Below are positions 35,437 through 45,654 of a stretch of 57,716 nucleotides of DNA, piece after piece; the stretch's first letter is position 1; the number at the start of each line of letters is the position of its first letter. Below the pieces are notes generated by a model. It made no database searches, was not told where the DNA came from, and saw only the letters and a list, made by a program, of their open reading frames with translations. The position numbers were made by a program, and so were the translations under genes. Source of the stretch: Erysipelotrichaceae bacterium (GTDB lineage: Bacteria; Bacillota_I; Bacilli_A; Erysipelotrichales; Erysipelotrichaceae); assembly GCA_017431405.1 (NCBI GenBank), contig JAFRLB010000042.1, positions 1 through 57,716 of the forward strand, in the 5' to 3' direction.

Positions 35437-37403
35437 TATTGTTCTCTTTCTAATACGGCAACGGAAACTGCCTTTATTCCTTCACCGTATATGTATTTAT
35501 AGTTATTGAATTCCAAATCGACATCCTCATCTGTAGGATTGAAGATGATCTTTATGTCCTTACCGTTACATTCTCTTAAATCATAAACCAGACAGTTGCC
35601 TATTCTGACAACATCAGTTTCTTCCATTACCTTATCTGCCGGTTTTGCCAGACAGTATTCCTTTCTGATTCTGATCATTTCCCTTGTAAAGTCAATGACA
35701 TCCTGATGCTGTGCCTTGTCTTCCGGTTTTAACTTATTAATTTCATCAGGCTGATTGTAACTGTTGGAAACGAAATTCTTGCTACGGCAGTATTCCTGAC
35801 CGCTGTGAAGGAACGGTATGCCCTGAGCAAGTATGACAAAGGCAATTAACAGTTTCTGCCTGGCTATTACATCTTCACCACTGCAGCACAGTCTTAACTT
35901 GTCAAATGAAGTCATGTCATCATGGCACTCAACATAGTTAATACTCTGTTCACTGCCTAACGGCTGCCCCTGTAACAGATCGCTTGCAGCTTCAATGTAT
36001 TCAACATCCCCACTTGCGTAACCTTTCTTTTCAGCTTCAAAGGTACTGCCCTTTATCTTGTCACGGAACAGATCGTTGAAGAAAGCGATGTCCATGACTG
36101 TTTCTGCATTATCCTTGCAGCATCTTTCACTTTCTGCCAGAGCCGTATTCATGTTCCAGCCTTCACCATAGAGCATGACGTCAGGCTTAATATTTCTTAA
36201 TGCTTCAGCGGCCTTTCTCATGGTTGTTATGTCAATTAACCCCATCAGATCAAAACGGAAGCCGTCTATCTTAAACACATCAGCATAATACTTCAATGTA
36301 TCAATAATGTACTTGCGGCACATTGGCATTGAAGTGTCTACGTCATTGCCGCAGAATGAACCGTCTGACAGTGTTCCGTCTTCGTAATAACGGAAATAAT
36401 AATACGGAACACTTAATTCAAAACTATGTCTGTGCATGACATATACGTGATTAAATACCACATCAAGGTTAACCTTTAATCCCTTTTCGTGGATGGCATT
36501 TACCAGATTACGGAAATCAGAGAGCACCTGTATGGCGCTTATGACATTTGTCGAATAGCTTCCTTCCAATACCTGATACTGCACTGGATCATAGCCCCAG
36601 TTATAGAACAGTTCAGGATGCAGTTCATCGACACTGCCAAAGTCACTTACCGGCATTAACTGTAAGTGGGTAATGCCAAGTTCCTTTACATAGTCAAGAT
36701 TCTCACTCATTGCCTCAAAGGTGCCTTCTTCAGTAAAATCTCTTACACTTGTTTCATAAATGATGGCATCACTGTATTTTTCCAATACCGGCAATTCTAC
36801 ATTTTCTGCTCTGTATTCTTCAACGTCTACGACAACGCTCTTCTCACTGTTTGCGCTGGAAGCCTTGGCATATGGATCTGTTGAATAATGCCACTTACCG
36901 TTTACTCTGATCAGATAACGGTATAATGCCCCGATGATTCTTGGCCCGATTGAGATACGGAAAGTTCCCTTCTCCCCACGATGTAAGTCCAATGTCTTTA
37001 TGCTTCCATGGTGTTCTATTTCTACCTTTACCTGACTGGCGGTTGGAGCCCATAAGACAAAACGGGTAAACTTATCATTTAAAGTGCTTCCAAGATCATC
37101 GTCATCATAGAAAAATTCATCGTTAAAACGGGCAGTCTTAACAATGAATCTGTACTGTAATACCGTTCTGTAGCCATTTACTGCCATTACCTGATATTCA
37201 CGACCAATGACAATTTCATCATTCAGCTTTGTTTCATATCTGGTAACCTTATCCATTCTGTAAGAGGAAAGAATTTCCAAAGGAAAAACCAGATTATTAT
37301 CCAGAAGATAAAATCTGTCGCTTTTGCCTCCACAGAAAGTATTGTCAATCTCGATGACTACCTTATCATAGTCATCGAGATAAGCCTTAACATGGTCTTT
37401 CAT
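35436..37403 (-). CDS. pulA: Type I pullulanase (glycogen debranching)
   Basis: The 655-residue GH13 protein carries YNWGYDPVQY (type I pullulanase signature), the nucleophile segment DGFRFDLMGLID, LYGEGWN with the acid-base Glu, and VECHDD. N-terminal beta domains include a CBM48-like module (TRFVLWAPTASQVKVEI). No signal peptide is present, so it acts in the cytoplasm on alpha-1,6 branches of stored glycogen trimmed by GlgP. It sits between glgP and ung, five bases after the glgP stop. Confidence 0.95.
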   Translation of the reverse strand: MKDHVKAYLDDYDKVVIEIDNTFCGGKSDRFYLLDNNLVFPLEILSSYRMDKVTRYETKLNDEIVIGREYQVMAVNGYRTVLQYRFIVKTARFNDEFFYDDDDLGSTLNDKFTRFVLWAPTASQVKVEIEHHGSIKTLDLHRGEKGTFRISIGPRIIGALYRYLIRVNGKWHYSTDPYAKASSANSEKSVVVDVEEYRAENVELPVLEKYSDAIIYETSVRDFTEEGTFEAMSENLDYVKELGITHLQLMPVSDFGSVDELHPELFYNWGYDPVQYQVLEGSYSTNVISAIQVLSDFRNLVNAIHEKGLKVNLDVVFNHVYVMHRHSFELSVPYYYFRYYEDGTLSDGSFCGNDVDTSMPMCRKYIIDTLKYYADVFKIDGFRFDLMGLIDITTMRKAAEALRNIKPDVMLYGEGWNMNTALAESERCCKDNAETVMDIAFFNDLFRDKIKGSTFEAEKKGYASGDVEYIEAASDLLQGQPLGSEQSINYVECHDDMTSFDKLRLCCSGEDVIARQKLLIAFVILAQGIPFLHSGQEYCRSKNFVSNSYNQPDEINKLKPEDKAQHQDVIDFTREMIRIRKEYCLAKPADKVMEETDVVRIGNCLVYDLRECNGKDIKIIFNPTDEDVDLEFNNYKYIYGEGIKAVSVAVLEREQ

Positions 37404-37407
37404 AGAG

Positions 37408-39807
37408 TTACATCTTTACCTTATCTAAATGCCAGATGTCTCTGTTATACTCTTCTATTGTTCTGTCTGTACTGAAATAACCGCTTGATGCGATGTTCAG
37501 CAGACACATCTTATTCCACTTTTCCTGATTCTTATACAGTTCATCAATTTTCTGATGTGCCTGTAAATATGGATAGAAGTCTGCGAAGTGGAAATATTCA
37601 TCATTACCATATAATAATTCATCATAGATGGCTCTGAATTCATCCTTGTTTACATCCCAGGTACCGTCAATCAGGGAATCCATGATCTTCTTGATTGTTG
37701 GATCTGACTGGTAGATCATCATGGCGTTATAACCATCGAAACGTAACTTTCTCAGATCTTCTACGGTATTACCGAAGATGACGATGTTTTCTTCACCAAC
37801 ATGTTCCTTGATTTCAACGTTGGCACCGTCTAATGTGCCTAAGGTAATGGCACCGTTCATCATTAACTTCATGTTACTTGTTCCGCTGGCTTCCTTGCCG
37901 GCTGTTGAGATCTGCTCACTGACATCAGCTGCATTCAGCAGTATTTCAGCGATGGAAACACAGTAGTTAGGAATGAAGACAACCTTCATGTACTTACTTA
38001 CAACAGGATCGTTATTGATCTTATCACCGATTGCGTTGATCAGTTCAATTACCTTCTTGGCGTATACATAGGCAGGAGCTGCCTTGGCACCGAAGAAATA
38101 GGTGTGAGGAACCATGTTGAAATCAGGATGTTCCTTAATGTACTGATACATGTAGATTAAGCGCATGCAGTTGAGCATCTGTCTCTTATAGGCGTGTAAT
38201 CTCTTAGCCTGTACATCGAAAACTGAGTTAGGGTTAACATCAATATTCAATGTTTCCTTAACATACTTGGCTAAGATCTTCTTTCTTTCCAGTTTAACCT
38301 GAGCAAATCTGGCCTGAACGTTCTTATCGTCAGCGAATTCTGCCAGTTTACTTAATTCAAATGGCTTTTCAATGAAGTCATCACCGATCAGATCAATGAT
38401 CATGTCACGTAACTGAGGGTTAGAATAAGCCAGCCATCTTCTGTGAGTTACACCATTTGTCTTGTTATTGAACTTTTCAGGGAAGATCTGATAGAAGTCC
38501 TTCATTACGTCATTCTTCAGGATCTCAGTATGAATGGCAGCTACGCCGTTAACTGAGAAACTGCTGGCAACACCCATGTGTGCCATGTGTACCAGACCGT
38601 CCTTGACGATGGCAACTCTTTCAGCCAGGTTATAGTCACCTGTCTTGGCAAGTACATAATTCTTGAAACGTCTGTCAATTTCTCTGATCAGAGAGTGAAT
38701 TCTAGGCAGCAGTTTCATGATCATGCTTTCAGGCCACTTTTCCAGAGCTTCCTGCATGATTGTATGGTTGGTATAGGCAACAGTATGAGAAACGATATAC
38801 CAGGCCTTATCCCAGTCATATTTATATTCATCAAGCATGATACGCATTAATTCAGCAACGATCATGATTGGATGAGTGTCATTTAACTGAATTACTACCT
38901 TTTCATGTAAGTTATCAAGAGTGTGATAGTTATCCAGATGGCTTCTGATCAAAGTCTGAGCACCGGCAGAAACAAAGAAATACTCCTGCTTAACTCTTAA
39001 CTCACGGCCCTTTTCAGTGCTGTCGTCAGGATATACGTTCTGAGAGATCTTGGCTACGTCATTCAGATATCTGATGAAGTCACGGTTTACCGGACCGTCT
39101 TCAGAAGCCTCAGGCTTCCATAATCTCAAGGTATTTACAACCCTATTGCCATGGCCAACGATTGGTACATCGTATGGTACGGCTCTGATGGTTTCTGCGT
39201 TAACATGCTTAACAGAAAGCTTGCCATCAGCTTCCCACCTGGTTATCAATTCACCGTAGAACTTAACGTCTACAGCGTGTTTTGTCTTTCTTACTTCCCA
39301 AGGATTACCGTATTTCAACCAGATGTCAGGTACTTCTACCTGCTTATTGTTCTCTATTTTCTGTTTGAAAAGGCCATATTCGTAACGAATGGTATTGCCA
39401 TGGCCAGGTAAGCCCAAGGTAGCTAATGAATCAAGGAAACAGGCTGCCAGTCTGCCTAAACCGCCATTGCCCAAGCCGGCATCAGTTTCCATTTCTTCCA
39501 TGTCATTTAAGTCTATGCCCATGTCAGCCAGGCCATCTTTAACGATGTCATAAATGCCCATGTTCATTAAGTTATTAGTCAGTAAACGGCCAATCAGAAA
39601 TTCCATTGAAAAATAGAAAAGCTGCTTCTGACCATTCTGAGAAATAGCTTCCTTGGTATTCATCCAGTTTTCAGAAGCATAGTCTCTGACCAGTTCACCT
39701 AAAGTAAGAAACTTTTCTGAGTCGTCAGCGTATTTATATGAACGACCATATGTCTGAATGAATCTTTCTTCGTACTGCTTAATGAATTCTTCTTTGTTAG
39801 TAAACAT
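37408..39807 (-). CDS. glgP: Glycogen phosphorylase
   Basis: The 799-residue GT35 enzyme begins MFTNKEEFIKQYEERF. It has ETDAGLGNGGLGRLAACFLDS near the N-terminus (as separate blocks) and the pyridoxal-phosphate site EASGTSNMKLMMNGA with Lys647. It releases glucose-1-phosphate from alpha-1,4-glucan ends. Translation follows glgB with a 12-base gap. Confidence 0.97.
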   Translation of the reverse strand: MFTNKEEFIKQYEERFIQTYGRSYKYADDSEKFLTLGELVRDYASENWMNTKEAISQNGQKQLFYFSMEFLIGRLLTNNLMNMGIYDIVKDGLADMGIDLNDMEEMETDAGLGNGGLGRLAACFLDSLATLGLPGHGNTIRYEYGLFKQKIENNKQVEVPDIWLKYGNPWEVRKTKHAVDVKFYGELITRWEADGKLSVKHVNAETIRAVPYDVPIVGHGNRVVNTLRLWKPEASEDGPVNRDFIRYLNDVAKISQNVYPDDSTEKGRELRVKQEYFFVSAGAQTLIRSHLDNYHTLDNLHEKVVIQLNDTHPIMIVAELMRIMLDEYKYDWDKAWYIVSHTVAYTNHTIMQEALEKWPESMIMKLLPRIHSLIREIDRRFKNYVLAKTGDYNLAERVAIVKDGLVHMAHMGVASSFSVNGVAAIHTEILKNDVMKDFYQIFPEKFNNKTNGVTHRRWLAYSNPQLRDMIIDLIGDDFIEKPFELSKLAEFADDKNVQARFAQVKLERKKILAKYVKETLNIDVNPNSVFDVQAKRLHAYKRQMLNCMRLIYMYQYIKEHPDFNMVPHTYFFGAKAAPAYVYAKKVIELINAIGDKINNDPVVSKYMKVVFIPNYCVSIAEILLNAADVSEQISTAGKEASGTSNMKLMMNGAITLGTLDGANVEIKEHVGEENIVIFGNTVEDLRKLRFDGYNAMMIYQSDPTIKKIMDSLIDGTWDVNKDEFRAIYDELLYGNDEYFHFADFYPYLQAHQKIDELYKNQEKWNKMCLLNIASSGYFSTDRTIEEYNRDIWHLDKVKM

Positions 39808-39819
39808 ATATTATCCCTT

Positions 39820-41640
39820 CTACTTCCTCTTGGCCCTCAGGATAACTCCAGCGTAAGGTGCCAATCTGATCTTCATGCTATAGTGCATGCCATTCTTGCC
39901 AGGTTTCTTAGCCTGAACCTTCGTGAAATTACACATGTTGCATCCACTGTAGATATCTTTTTCTGAGTTCAGTATTTCAGTGTAATAACCGTAGGTTGGC
40001 ACACCTAGTTCAAATTCCTCATAAGATACAGGAGCCATGTTGAGTACGACGACATAAACATACTCCCTGCCAAATCTGACATAACTGTAGATACGTTGCT
40101 CGTTGTTATCGGCATCAATCCACTTGAAACCGTCCCAACTGTAATCATCCTTCCAGAAAGCCTCATCTGACTTGTAGATCTCGTTGAGATCTCTGATCAT
40201 GCGCTTGAATGAATCGTGAGCAGGATAAGTCAATAAGAACCAGTCTAATTCCTTCTGCTCATCGAATTCACGGAAACTGGCAATTTCATTACCCATGAAA
40301 TTCAATTTTTTACCAGGATGCGTATACATATATACCATTAAATTACGGCATTGTGCAAACTTTTCTTCGTAATTGCCCCACATTTTATCAACGATGGTGC
40401 CCTTTGAATGAACTACCTCATCATGTGAGAACGGCAAAATGAACTTCTCTGAATAGAAATATGCCATTGAGAAGTTTATCAAATTATGATGATATTTTCT
40501 ATACTCCGGGTCCATTTTATAGTACCTTAAGGTATCATTCATCCACCCTAAGTCCCATTTATAGTCAAAACCAAGTCCGCCATATTCAACTTTTTCCGTT
40601 ACTCTAGGATAGCTGGTTGAATCTTCCGCAATGATCATGGCGCCAGGATAGTTGGCGTGCAGATGATAATTGAAGCGCTTAATGAACGCAATTGCACCAT
40701 TGTTTTCACCCTTGGTTGAATCGCCATTATAGTAAATGAGGTTACTTACGGCATCGACTCTGAGGCCATCCATATGATACTTATCCAGCCATAAGCCGGC
40801 ACTGCTCATCAAGAAGCTTACGACTTCATTCTTGGCAAAGTCGAAGTAATGAGTATCCCACTGGCTTTCTGACTTTGACGGGTCACTGTTTTCATAAACA
40901 CAGGTACCGTCAAACTTGATAAGGCCAAAGCTGTCCTTGACAAAGTGAGCCATTACGATGTCCATGATGACACCTATGCCATTCTTATGGCAGGCATCGA
41001 TGAACATCATCAGCTGATAACAGTTACCGTATCTGGAAGTGACACTGAAGTAACCGTACTGCTGATAACCCCATGAACCGTCAAACGGATATTCGTTTAA
41101 TGGCATTAACTCTATGTGTGTATAGCCCATTTCCTTAACATATGGAATGAGTTCATCAATCATTTCATAATAAGTGAACCATCTGCCGGCCCCATGATGC
41201 TTGAAACCACCCAGATGAACTTCGTAAATGTTCATCGGCTTGTCAAAGTTCAGAGTACGGTTTTTCATCCACTCTTCATCTGTCCACTTATATTCATCAA
41301 GATTTACGACCTTACAGACCCAGCCAGGTCTCATTTCATTGTAAAAGGCATATGGGTCAACCTTTTCCATTAACTTGCCGTCCTGGCTTTCTATTACATA
41401 TTTATATTGGGCATATTCCTGTAAGCCTCCTACAGTTGTTTCCCAGATCTCATTATTGATCTTTTTTAAAAAAGTCGCTTCCCTGTCCCAGTTATTGAAG
41501 TCACCGATCAGCCTGACGCTTTTGGCGTTAGGAGCATATAACCTGAAAACAACTCCACCCTCAACAAAGTGAGCTCCGAATATGTCGTAGGCCTTTACAG
41601 AATAGCCGTCGTAGTAAGATTGTAATTCCTTATTATTCAT
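39820..41640 (-). CDS. glgB: 1,4-alpha-glucan branching enzyme GlgB
   Basis: The 606-residue GH13_9 protein has an N-terminal CBM48 (FRLYAPNAKSVRLIGDFNNW), ELMPLNEYPFDGSWGYQ, the nucleophile Asp in MDGLRVDAVSN, the acid-base Glu in IIAEDSTSYP and LPFSHDEVVH. The extra N1 domain of E. coli GlgB is absent, as in shorter Firmicute forms. It adds alpha-1,6 branches. It is the first gene of the glycogen locus, with a promoter just upstream. Confidence 0.96.
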   Translation of the reverse strand: MNNKELQSYYDGYSVKAYDIFGAHFVEGGVVFRLYAPNAKSVRLIGDFNNWDREATFLKKINNEIWETTVGGLQEYAQYKYVIESQDGKLMEKVDPYAFYNEMRPGWVCKVVNLDEYKWTDEEWMKNRTLNFDKPMNIYEVHLGGFKHHGAGRWFTYYEMIDELIPYVKEMGYTHIELMPLNEYPFDGSWGYQQYGYFSVTSRYGNCYQLMMFIDACHKNGIGVIMDIVMAHFVKDSFGLIKFDGTCVYENSDPSKSESQWDTHYFDFAKNEVVSFLMSSAGLWLDKYHMDGLRVDAVSNLIYYNGDSTKGENNGAIAFIKRFNYHLHANYPGAMIIAEDSTSYPRVTEKVEYGGLGFDYKWDLGWMNDTLRYYKMDPEYRKYHHNLINFSMAYFYSEKFILPFSHDEVVHSKGTIVDKMWGNYEEKFAQCRNLMVYMYTHPGKKLNFMGNEIASFREFDEQKELDWFLLTYPAHDSFKRMIRDLNEIYKSDEAFWKDDYSWDGFKWIDADNNEQRIYSYVRFGREYVYVVVLNMAPVSYEEFELGVPTYGYYTEILNSEKDIYSGCNMCNFTKVQAKKPGKNGMHYSMKIRLAPYAGVILRAKRK

Positions 41641-41658
41641 ATTTAAATCACCATGATA

Positions 41659-41664
41659 ATTATA
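41659..41664 (-). promoter_or_regulatory. -10 box of the glgB promoter
   Basis: TATAAT lies 19 bases before the glgB start on the minus strand. The -35 is weak. A poor cre-like sequence (11 of 14) at about 41671-41684 is probably not meaningful. Confidence 0.45.
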
Positions 41665-41712
41665 CAGTAAAACCGTTTATAGTGGAATATTTACAAAGTC
41701 ATTAAAACACGT

Positions 41713-41748
41713 AAAAAAGTGAACCTCCAATTTCGGAAGTTCACTTTC
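41713..41748 (-). terminator. Terminator of nagA
   Basis: The stem AAGTGAAC/GTTCACTT (extended by TTCC/GGAG) with a T6 tail on the minus strand lies between nagA and glgB. Confidence 0.9.
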
Positions 41749-41766
41749 CATTACAAAAATACTTCA

Positions 41767-42996
41767 TTATTCATCCAGCCTGATCTGTTCGTACAGTTCC
41801 TTATTGAACAGGTCAGTATCCTTCAGATAATCGAACACTTCTCTGCCCTTGCAATAGGTGTACAGACAGTTATAGTCATCATCGATTACCGCATAGTCAG
41901 CGTCCTTGCCAATGGCAATGCTGCCCTTTGTATCACCAAAGCCATACTTTCTGGCTGGGTTTAATGAAGACATCTTAACAACTTCCTCTAATGGAATGCC
42001 GAGCTTTTCAACCAGGTTCTTAACCCCATATAATACAGGCTTGCTGCTGCCGGAAAGTCTGCCGGTTTCACTTAAGACAAAGCCTTCCTCATTTACATAG
42101 ATGGTCTTTCGGTCAGAGACAATACCTTCTTTGTTCTTGCCCTGATTTATTTCTGAGCCCTTATAATGACCGGCTGGTAAACCGGCATAGGCAACGTTAT
42201 CAGATATCATCATGAAACGGCTCTTATCCTTCATCCTGAAGTACAGTTTGATCATTTCCAGGGAAACATGCATGCCATCACATATTACTTCACAATCAAC
42301 TTCATCTCTTAATATGCAGGCTCCTAAGGTACCGATGTCCCTGTGGTGTAAGCCGGTCATGACATTACCTAAATGAGTGGCAACCGTAATGCCGGCATCA
42401 ATGCCCTTATTGGCTTCTTCAAAGTTGGCATTGGTATGATAAGCACCTACCTTAATGCCCTGATCAGCGAAATACTTAATGGCTTCTATCGCATTATCTA
42501 CTTCCGGGGCAATGTCTACTAATAACAGATGTCCCTGGCCGGCCTTAACCATTTCCTCAGCCACTTTCATGTCAACAGCCGGGTAACCGGTATTAATGCC
42601 CTTTTCACCAACTCTTGCTCCCCAAGGGCCTTCACTGTGAATGCCCAATATCTGAGCACCCTCTAACCCGTCATTCATGTGATCAACAATGAACCTTATG
42701 GAATCAGGATAGGTAGTTGTCGGCAATACACCGGTTACGGCACTTGAAGCCAGGCCCTTTACATAACCCTTTACCTCATCAAGAGTAGGAGTACGAGGTG
42801 AAGCCATGCTATAGCCGTAACAGCCATGGTTATGAGTATCAATGATGCCAGGTATTATTCTTAAGTTACCGTAGTCAACACAGGCCGTAACATCACTGCC
42901 CTCCTCATAGAAATGGACAAACTTACCGTCCTTTATTTCCAGATATCCACTGCGACATACATTCTCCATGTATATTCTCTTGGAATGAATTATCAT
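41767..42996 (-). CDS. nagA: N-acetylglucosamine-6-phosphate deacetylase
   Basis: The ATG at 42996 (MIIHSKRIYMENVCRSGYLE) follows AAGGAAAGAG. The longer in-frame extension upstream covers the preceding terminator and is rejected. The 409-residue amidohydrolase has PGIIDTHNHGCYG with the metal HxH, HSEGPWGARVG with the metal Glu, GAYHTNANFEEA, HLGNVMTGLHHRD, CDGMHVSLEM and MISDNVAYAG with the catalytic Asp. It converts GlcNAc-6-P to GlcN-6-P in the cytoplasm. No nagB is next to it. Confidence 0.94.
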   Translation of the reverse strand: MIIHSKRIYMENVCRSGYLEIKDGKFVHFYEEGSDVTACVDYGNLRIIPGIIDTHNHGCYGYSMASPRTPTLDEVKGYVKGLASSAVTGVLPTTTYPDSIRFIVDHMNDGLEGAQILGIHSEGPWGARVGEKGINTGYPAVDMKVAEEMVKAGQGHLLLVDIAPEVDNAIEAIKYFADQGIKVGAYHTNANFEEANKGIDAGITVATHLGNVMTGLHHRDIGTLGACILRDEVDCEVICDGMHVSLEMIKLYFRMKDKSRFMMISDNVAYAGLPAGHYKGSEINQGKNKEGIVSDRKTIYVNEEGFVLSETGRLSGSSKPVLYGVKNLVEKLGIPLEEVVKMSSLNPARKYGFGDTKGSIAIGKDADYAVIDDDYNCLYTYCKGREVFDYLKDTDLFNKELYEQIRLDE

Positions 42997-43043
42997 ATTA
43001 TTTATCTCTCTTTCCTTATATATCCATATTATTCTTTTATAAG

Positions 43044-43068
43044 AAAAAAGGCCAGATAACTGACCTTT
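43044..43068 (-). terminator. Terminator of the etfB-etfA-lactate dehydrogenase operon
   Basis: The stem AAAGGTCAG/CTGGCCTTT with loop TTAT and a T6 run on the minus strand overlaps the dehydrogenase stop codon. Confidence 0.85.
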
Positions 43069-44458
43069 AACATACCTTTCCCGGATTGAGGATATTTTTT
43101 GGATCAAATACCTTCTTAATGCTTCTCATTAATTCAATCTGGTTTTCTCCAACCTGCCTTGCCAGGTATGGTTTCTTGGCATAACCGATGCCATGTTCAC
43201 CTGATACCATGCCACCGAATTCTCTTGCCTTGGTATATAACAGTTCAAATGCCTTATCAGCCTTTTGTTTCCAGATTTCCTCAGCCATTGAATCCTTACA
43301 CAGATAGATGTGCAGGTTACCGTCACCTGCATGGCCGAATGAAGGAATTCTCAGGCCAACTTCCTTACCAACCTCATGAGTGTACTTAATGAAATCAGCT
43401 ACCTTGCCCTTTGGTACAACGACGTCACATTCATCCATTAAGTCGGTTGAAGCCTTGATAGCTTCTAAGAAGGCTCCTCTGGCATTCCATACTGATTTCT
43501 TTCTTTCATCTGTATCAACGAAGTAACCGTCAATTGCACCCTTTTCAATGCATAAGTTAGCTACCTTAGTGTATTCATCCTGTATTTCATTCATTGAGTT
43601 ACCGTCAAATGTCAACAGAATGTATGCTTCATAATTTGTATCAGGGAATTTCTTGCCTAGGAACTGTTCAGCTGAAATGATCGTATCAAGTGACATGTAC
43701 TCAATTGCGGTAAGTGATGCCTTTGATCTGATGATTTCAGGAACAACTTCTATGGCTTTTTCCATGGTCATGAACGGCAGTAACATTGAAACTGAATAAG
43801 CCGGTTTCGGTACAAGCTTCAGGATGGCTTCAGTAATGATGCACAGGGTTCCTTCTGAACCGATGATCAGATCCTTAATGTCATAACCTGAAGAGTTCTT
43901 AACTACCTTGCCGCCAAAGTGCTCAATTTCACCGTTTGGCATTACAACTGTCAGTCCTCTGACATAGTCTCTGGTAACACCATATTTAACGGCTCTCATG
44001 CCGCCGGCATTAGTGGAAATGTTTCCGCCGATGGTTGCGCTCTTTTCACCTGGATCAGGTGGATAGAACAGATCTCTTTCCTCTACATAAGCCTGTAATT
44101 CCATTAACAGTACACCAGGTTCTACCGTTACGGTTAAGTTGGTTTCATCAACTTCCAGAATGTGATTCATCTGTTTGGTACAGATCATGATGCCGCCTTC
44201 CAAGGCAACGGCTGCCCCTACCAGGTCAGTACCTGAGCCTCTGGCTACTACCGGTATTTCATTTTCATAGGCATATTTCATGACCTTTGAGACTTCTTCA
44301 GTACTTCTGACATAGATCAGTACTTCAGGCTTTACTTCAATGCCGCCTAATTCATCATGAGCATAGTCATCAGAGATCTCATCATGAACCAGTATTCTAT
44401 TGGCAGGAATAACTGACCTTAAGTATTCTATATCCTTATTATCAACTTTCTTATACAT
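43067..44458 (-). CDS. lctD: FAD-linked D-lactate dehydrogenase of the Etf-dependent type (LctD/GlcD family)
   Basis: The ATG at 44458 ([18 protein letters not shown]) is favoured by AGGGGG eight bases before it. The 463-residue protein has a VAO-type FAD domain ([56 protein letters not shown]) and the C-terminal GlcD block [13 protein letters not shown] with metal His, then [12 protein letters not shown]. Together with the two Etf genes it matches the lactate dehydrogenase/EtfAB complex of Acetobacterium woodii. There reduced ferredoxin drives lactate oxidation with NAD. It could also serve another 2-hydroxyacid. Confidence 0.85.
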   Translation of the reverse strand: MYKKVDNKDIEYLRSVIPANRILVHDEISDDYAHDELGGIEVKPEVLIYVRSTEEVSKVMKYAYENEIPVVARGSGTDLVGAAVALEGGIMICTKQMNHILEVDETNLTVTVEPGVLLMELQAYVEERDLFYPPDPGEKSATIGGNISTNAGGMRAVKYGVTRDYVRGLTVVMPNGEIEHFGGKVVKNSSGYDIKDLIIGSEGTLCIITEAILKLVPKPAYSVSMLLPFMTMEKAIEVVPEIIRSKASLTAIEYMSLDTIISAEQFLGKKFPDTNYEAYILLTFDGNSMNEIQDEYTKVANLCIEKGAIDGYFVDTDERKKSVWNARGAFLEAIKASTDLMDECDVVVPKGKVADFIKYTHEVGKEVGLRIPSFGHAGDGNLHIYLCKDSMAEEIWKQKADKAFELLYTKAREFGGMVSGEHGIGYAKKPYLARQVGENQIELMRSIKKVFDPKNILNPGKVC

Positions 44459-44461
44459 CAC

Positions 44462-45646
44462 TTATTCCCCCTTTATCTGTTTAATTAACTGTGGAATGAC
44501 TTCATACATGTCGCCAACTATTCCATAGTTACATACGTCAAATATCTGTGCTTCCGGATCACTGTTTACGGCAATGATGCAGTCAGAACCGTTCATGCCG
44601 GCCGTGAACTGAATTGCCCCGGAAATACCTAATGTAATTATCAGTTTTGGCTTAACTGTCTTACCGCTTAAGCCAATCTGATGCTTGGCGTCGAATATCC
44701 CAGCTTCAACCATCGGTCTTGAGCAGGCTACTACCCCACCCAGTAACTCAGCCAGTTCATTGACCATTGCCAGATCATCAACTGATTTCAAGCCTCTGCC
44801 AACAGCTACGATTACATCGGCTTCAGAGATATCAAGTTCTCTAGGCTTTTCTTCTATCTTCAATATTTCAGTATTGCTCTTAAGCCATTCCTGCTTGATT
44901 TCTACTCTTACTACTTCACCCTTAGGCTCTTCAACCTTTTCCGGCGAATTGAATATCTTATATCTTACCGTACAGAACTGCGGTCTTCTGTTTGGATTAA
45001 CGATCTGAGCCATGATATTACCGCCAAAGGCAGGTCTGATCTGAACCAGGTCAGTATTCTCTTTCATTTCCAGTCTGGTACAGTCAGCTGTTAAACCGGT
45101 ATGGAATCTGGCGGCTACTCTTGGAGCTAAGCATCTGCCAACATTGGTTGCGCCAACTAAGATGCTTGAAGGTTTTACGGTTTCAATGAAATCACTGAAG
45201 CAGTTGGCATATTTCTCAATGTCGAAATCTCTTAACTCTTCATGTTCATAGACAAATACCTTATCTACACCATATGACAGTAATTCCTTAATGTCTTCAT
45301 CACAGTTATTGCCAATTAACAAGGCATATACCGGATGATTGATGACACTTGCCAGTTCCTTAGCCTTGCCAATTAACTCAAAAGTTACTTTATGAAGGAC
45401 ACCATGGTCACTGTCCGCATATACGCAGATGCCATTCCATTCATCCTTGTTGACCTTAACGATCTCATCTTCCTGGAAAGTTACGACACCCTGAGGTCCC
45501 TTACGGACACACATCTTACACAGCTTACAGCCGACACCGATGTCTAACTTACCGTTCTCATAGGAAATGGCATTAAACGGACATAATTCAACTAACTGTT
45601 TACCAGTCTCATCATTTACCAGCTTCTGATTAATAACTAATCCCAT
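44462..45646 (-). CDS. etfA: Electron transfer flavoprotein alpha subunit with N-terminal ferredoxin-like domain
   Basis: The ATG at 45646 (MGLVINQKLVNDETGKQLVE) follows GAGGTG. An earlier in-frame GTG overlaps the etfB stop and is rejected. The 394-residue protein has four Cys early on (VELCPFNA, then VGCKLCKMCVRKGPQG), enough for one iron-sulphur cluster. Then comes the Etf alpha fold with the FAD segment: VAVGRGLKSVDD, GGVVACSRPMVEAG, HQIGLSGKTVKPKL, LGISGAIQFTAGM and IAVNSDPEAQIF. The ferredoxin-like extension is a trait of bifurcating EtfAs. It lies between etfB and lctD. Confidence 0.93.
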   Translation of the reverse strand: MGLVINQKLVNDETGKQLVELCPFNAISYENGKLDIGVGCKLCKMCVRKGPQGVVTFQEDEIVKVNKDEWNGICVYADSDHGVLHKVTFELIGKAKELASVINHPVYALLIGNNCDEDIKELLSYGVDKVFVYEHEELRDFDIEKYANCFSDFIETVKPSSILVGATNVGRCLAPRVAARFHTGLTADCTRLEMKENTDLVQIRPAFGGNIMAQIVNPNRRPQFCTVRYKIFNSPEKVEEPKGEVVRVEIKQEWLKSNTEILKIEEKPRELDISEADVIVAVGRGLKSVDDLAMVNELAELLGGVVACSRPMVEAGIFDAKHQIGLSGKTVKPKLIITLGISGAIQFTAGMNGSDCIIAVNSDPEAQIFDVCNYGIVGDMYEVIPQLIKQIKGE

Positions 45647-45654
45647 ATGCCACC

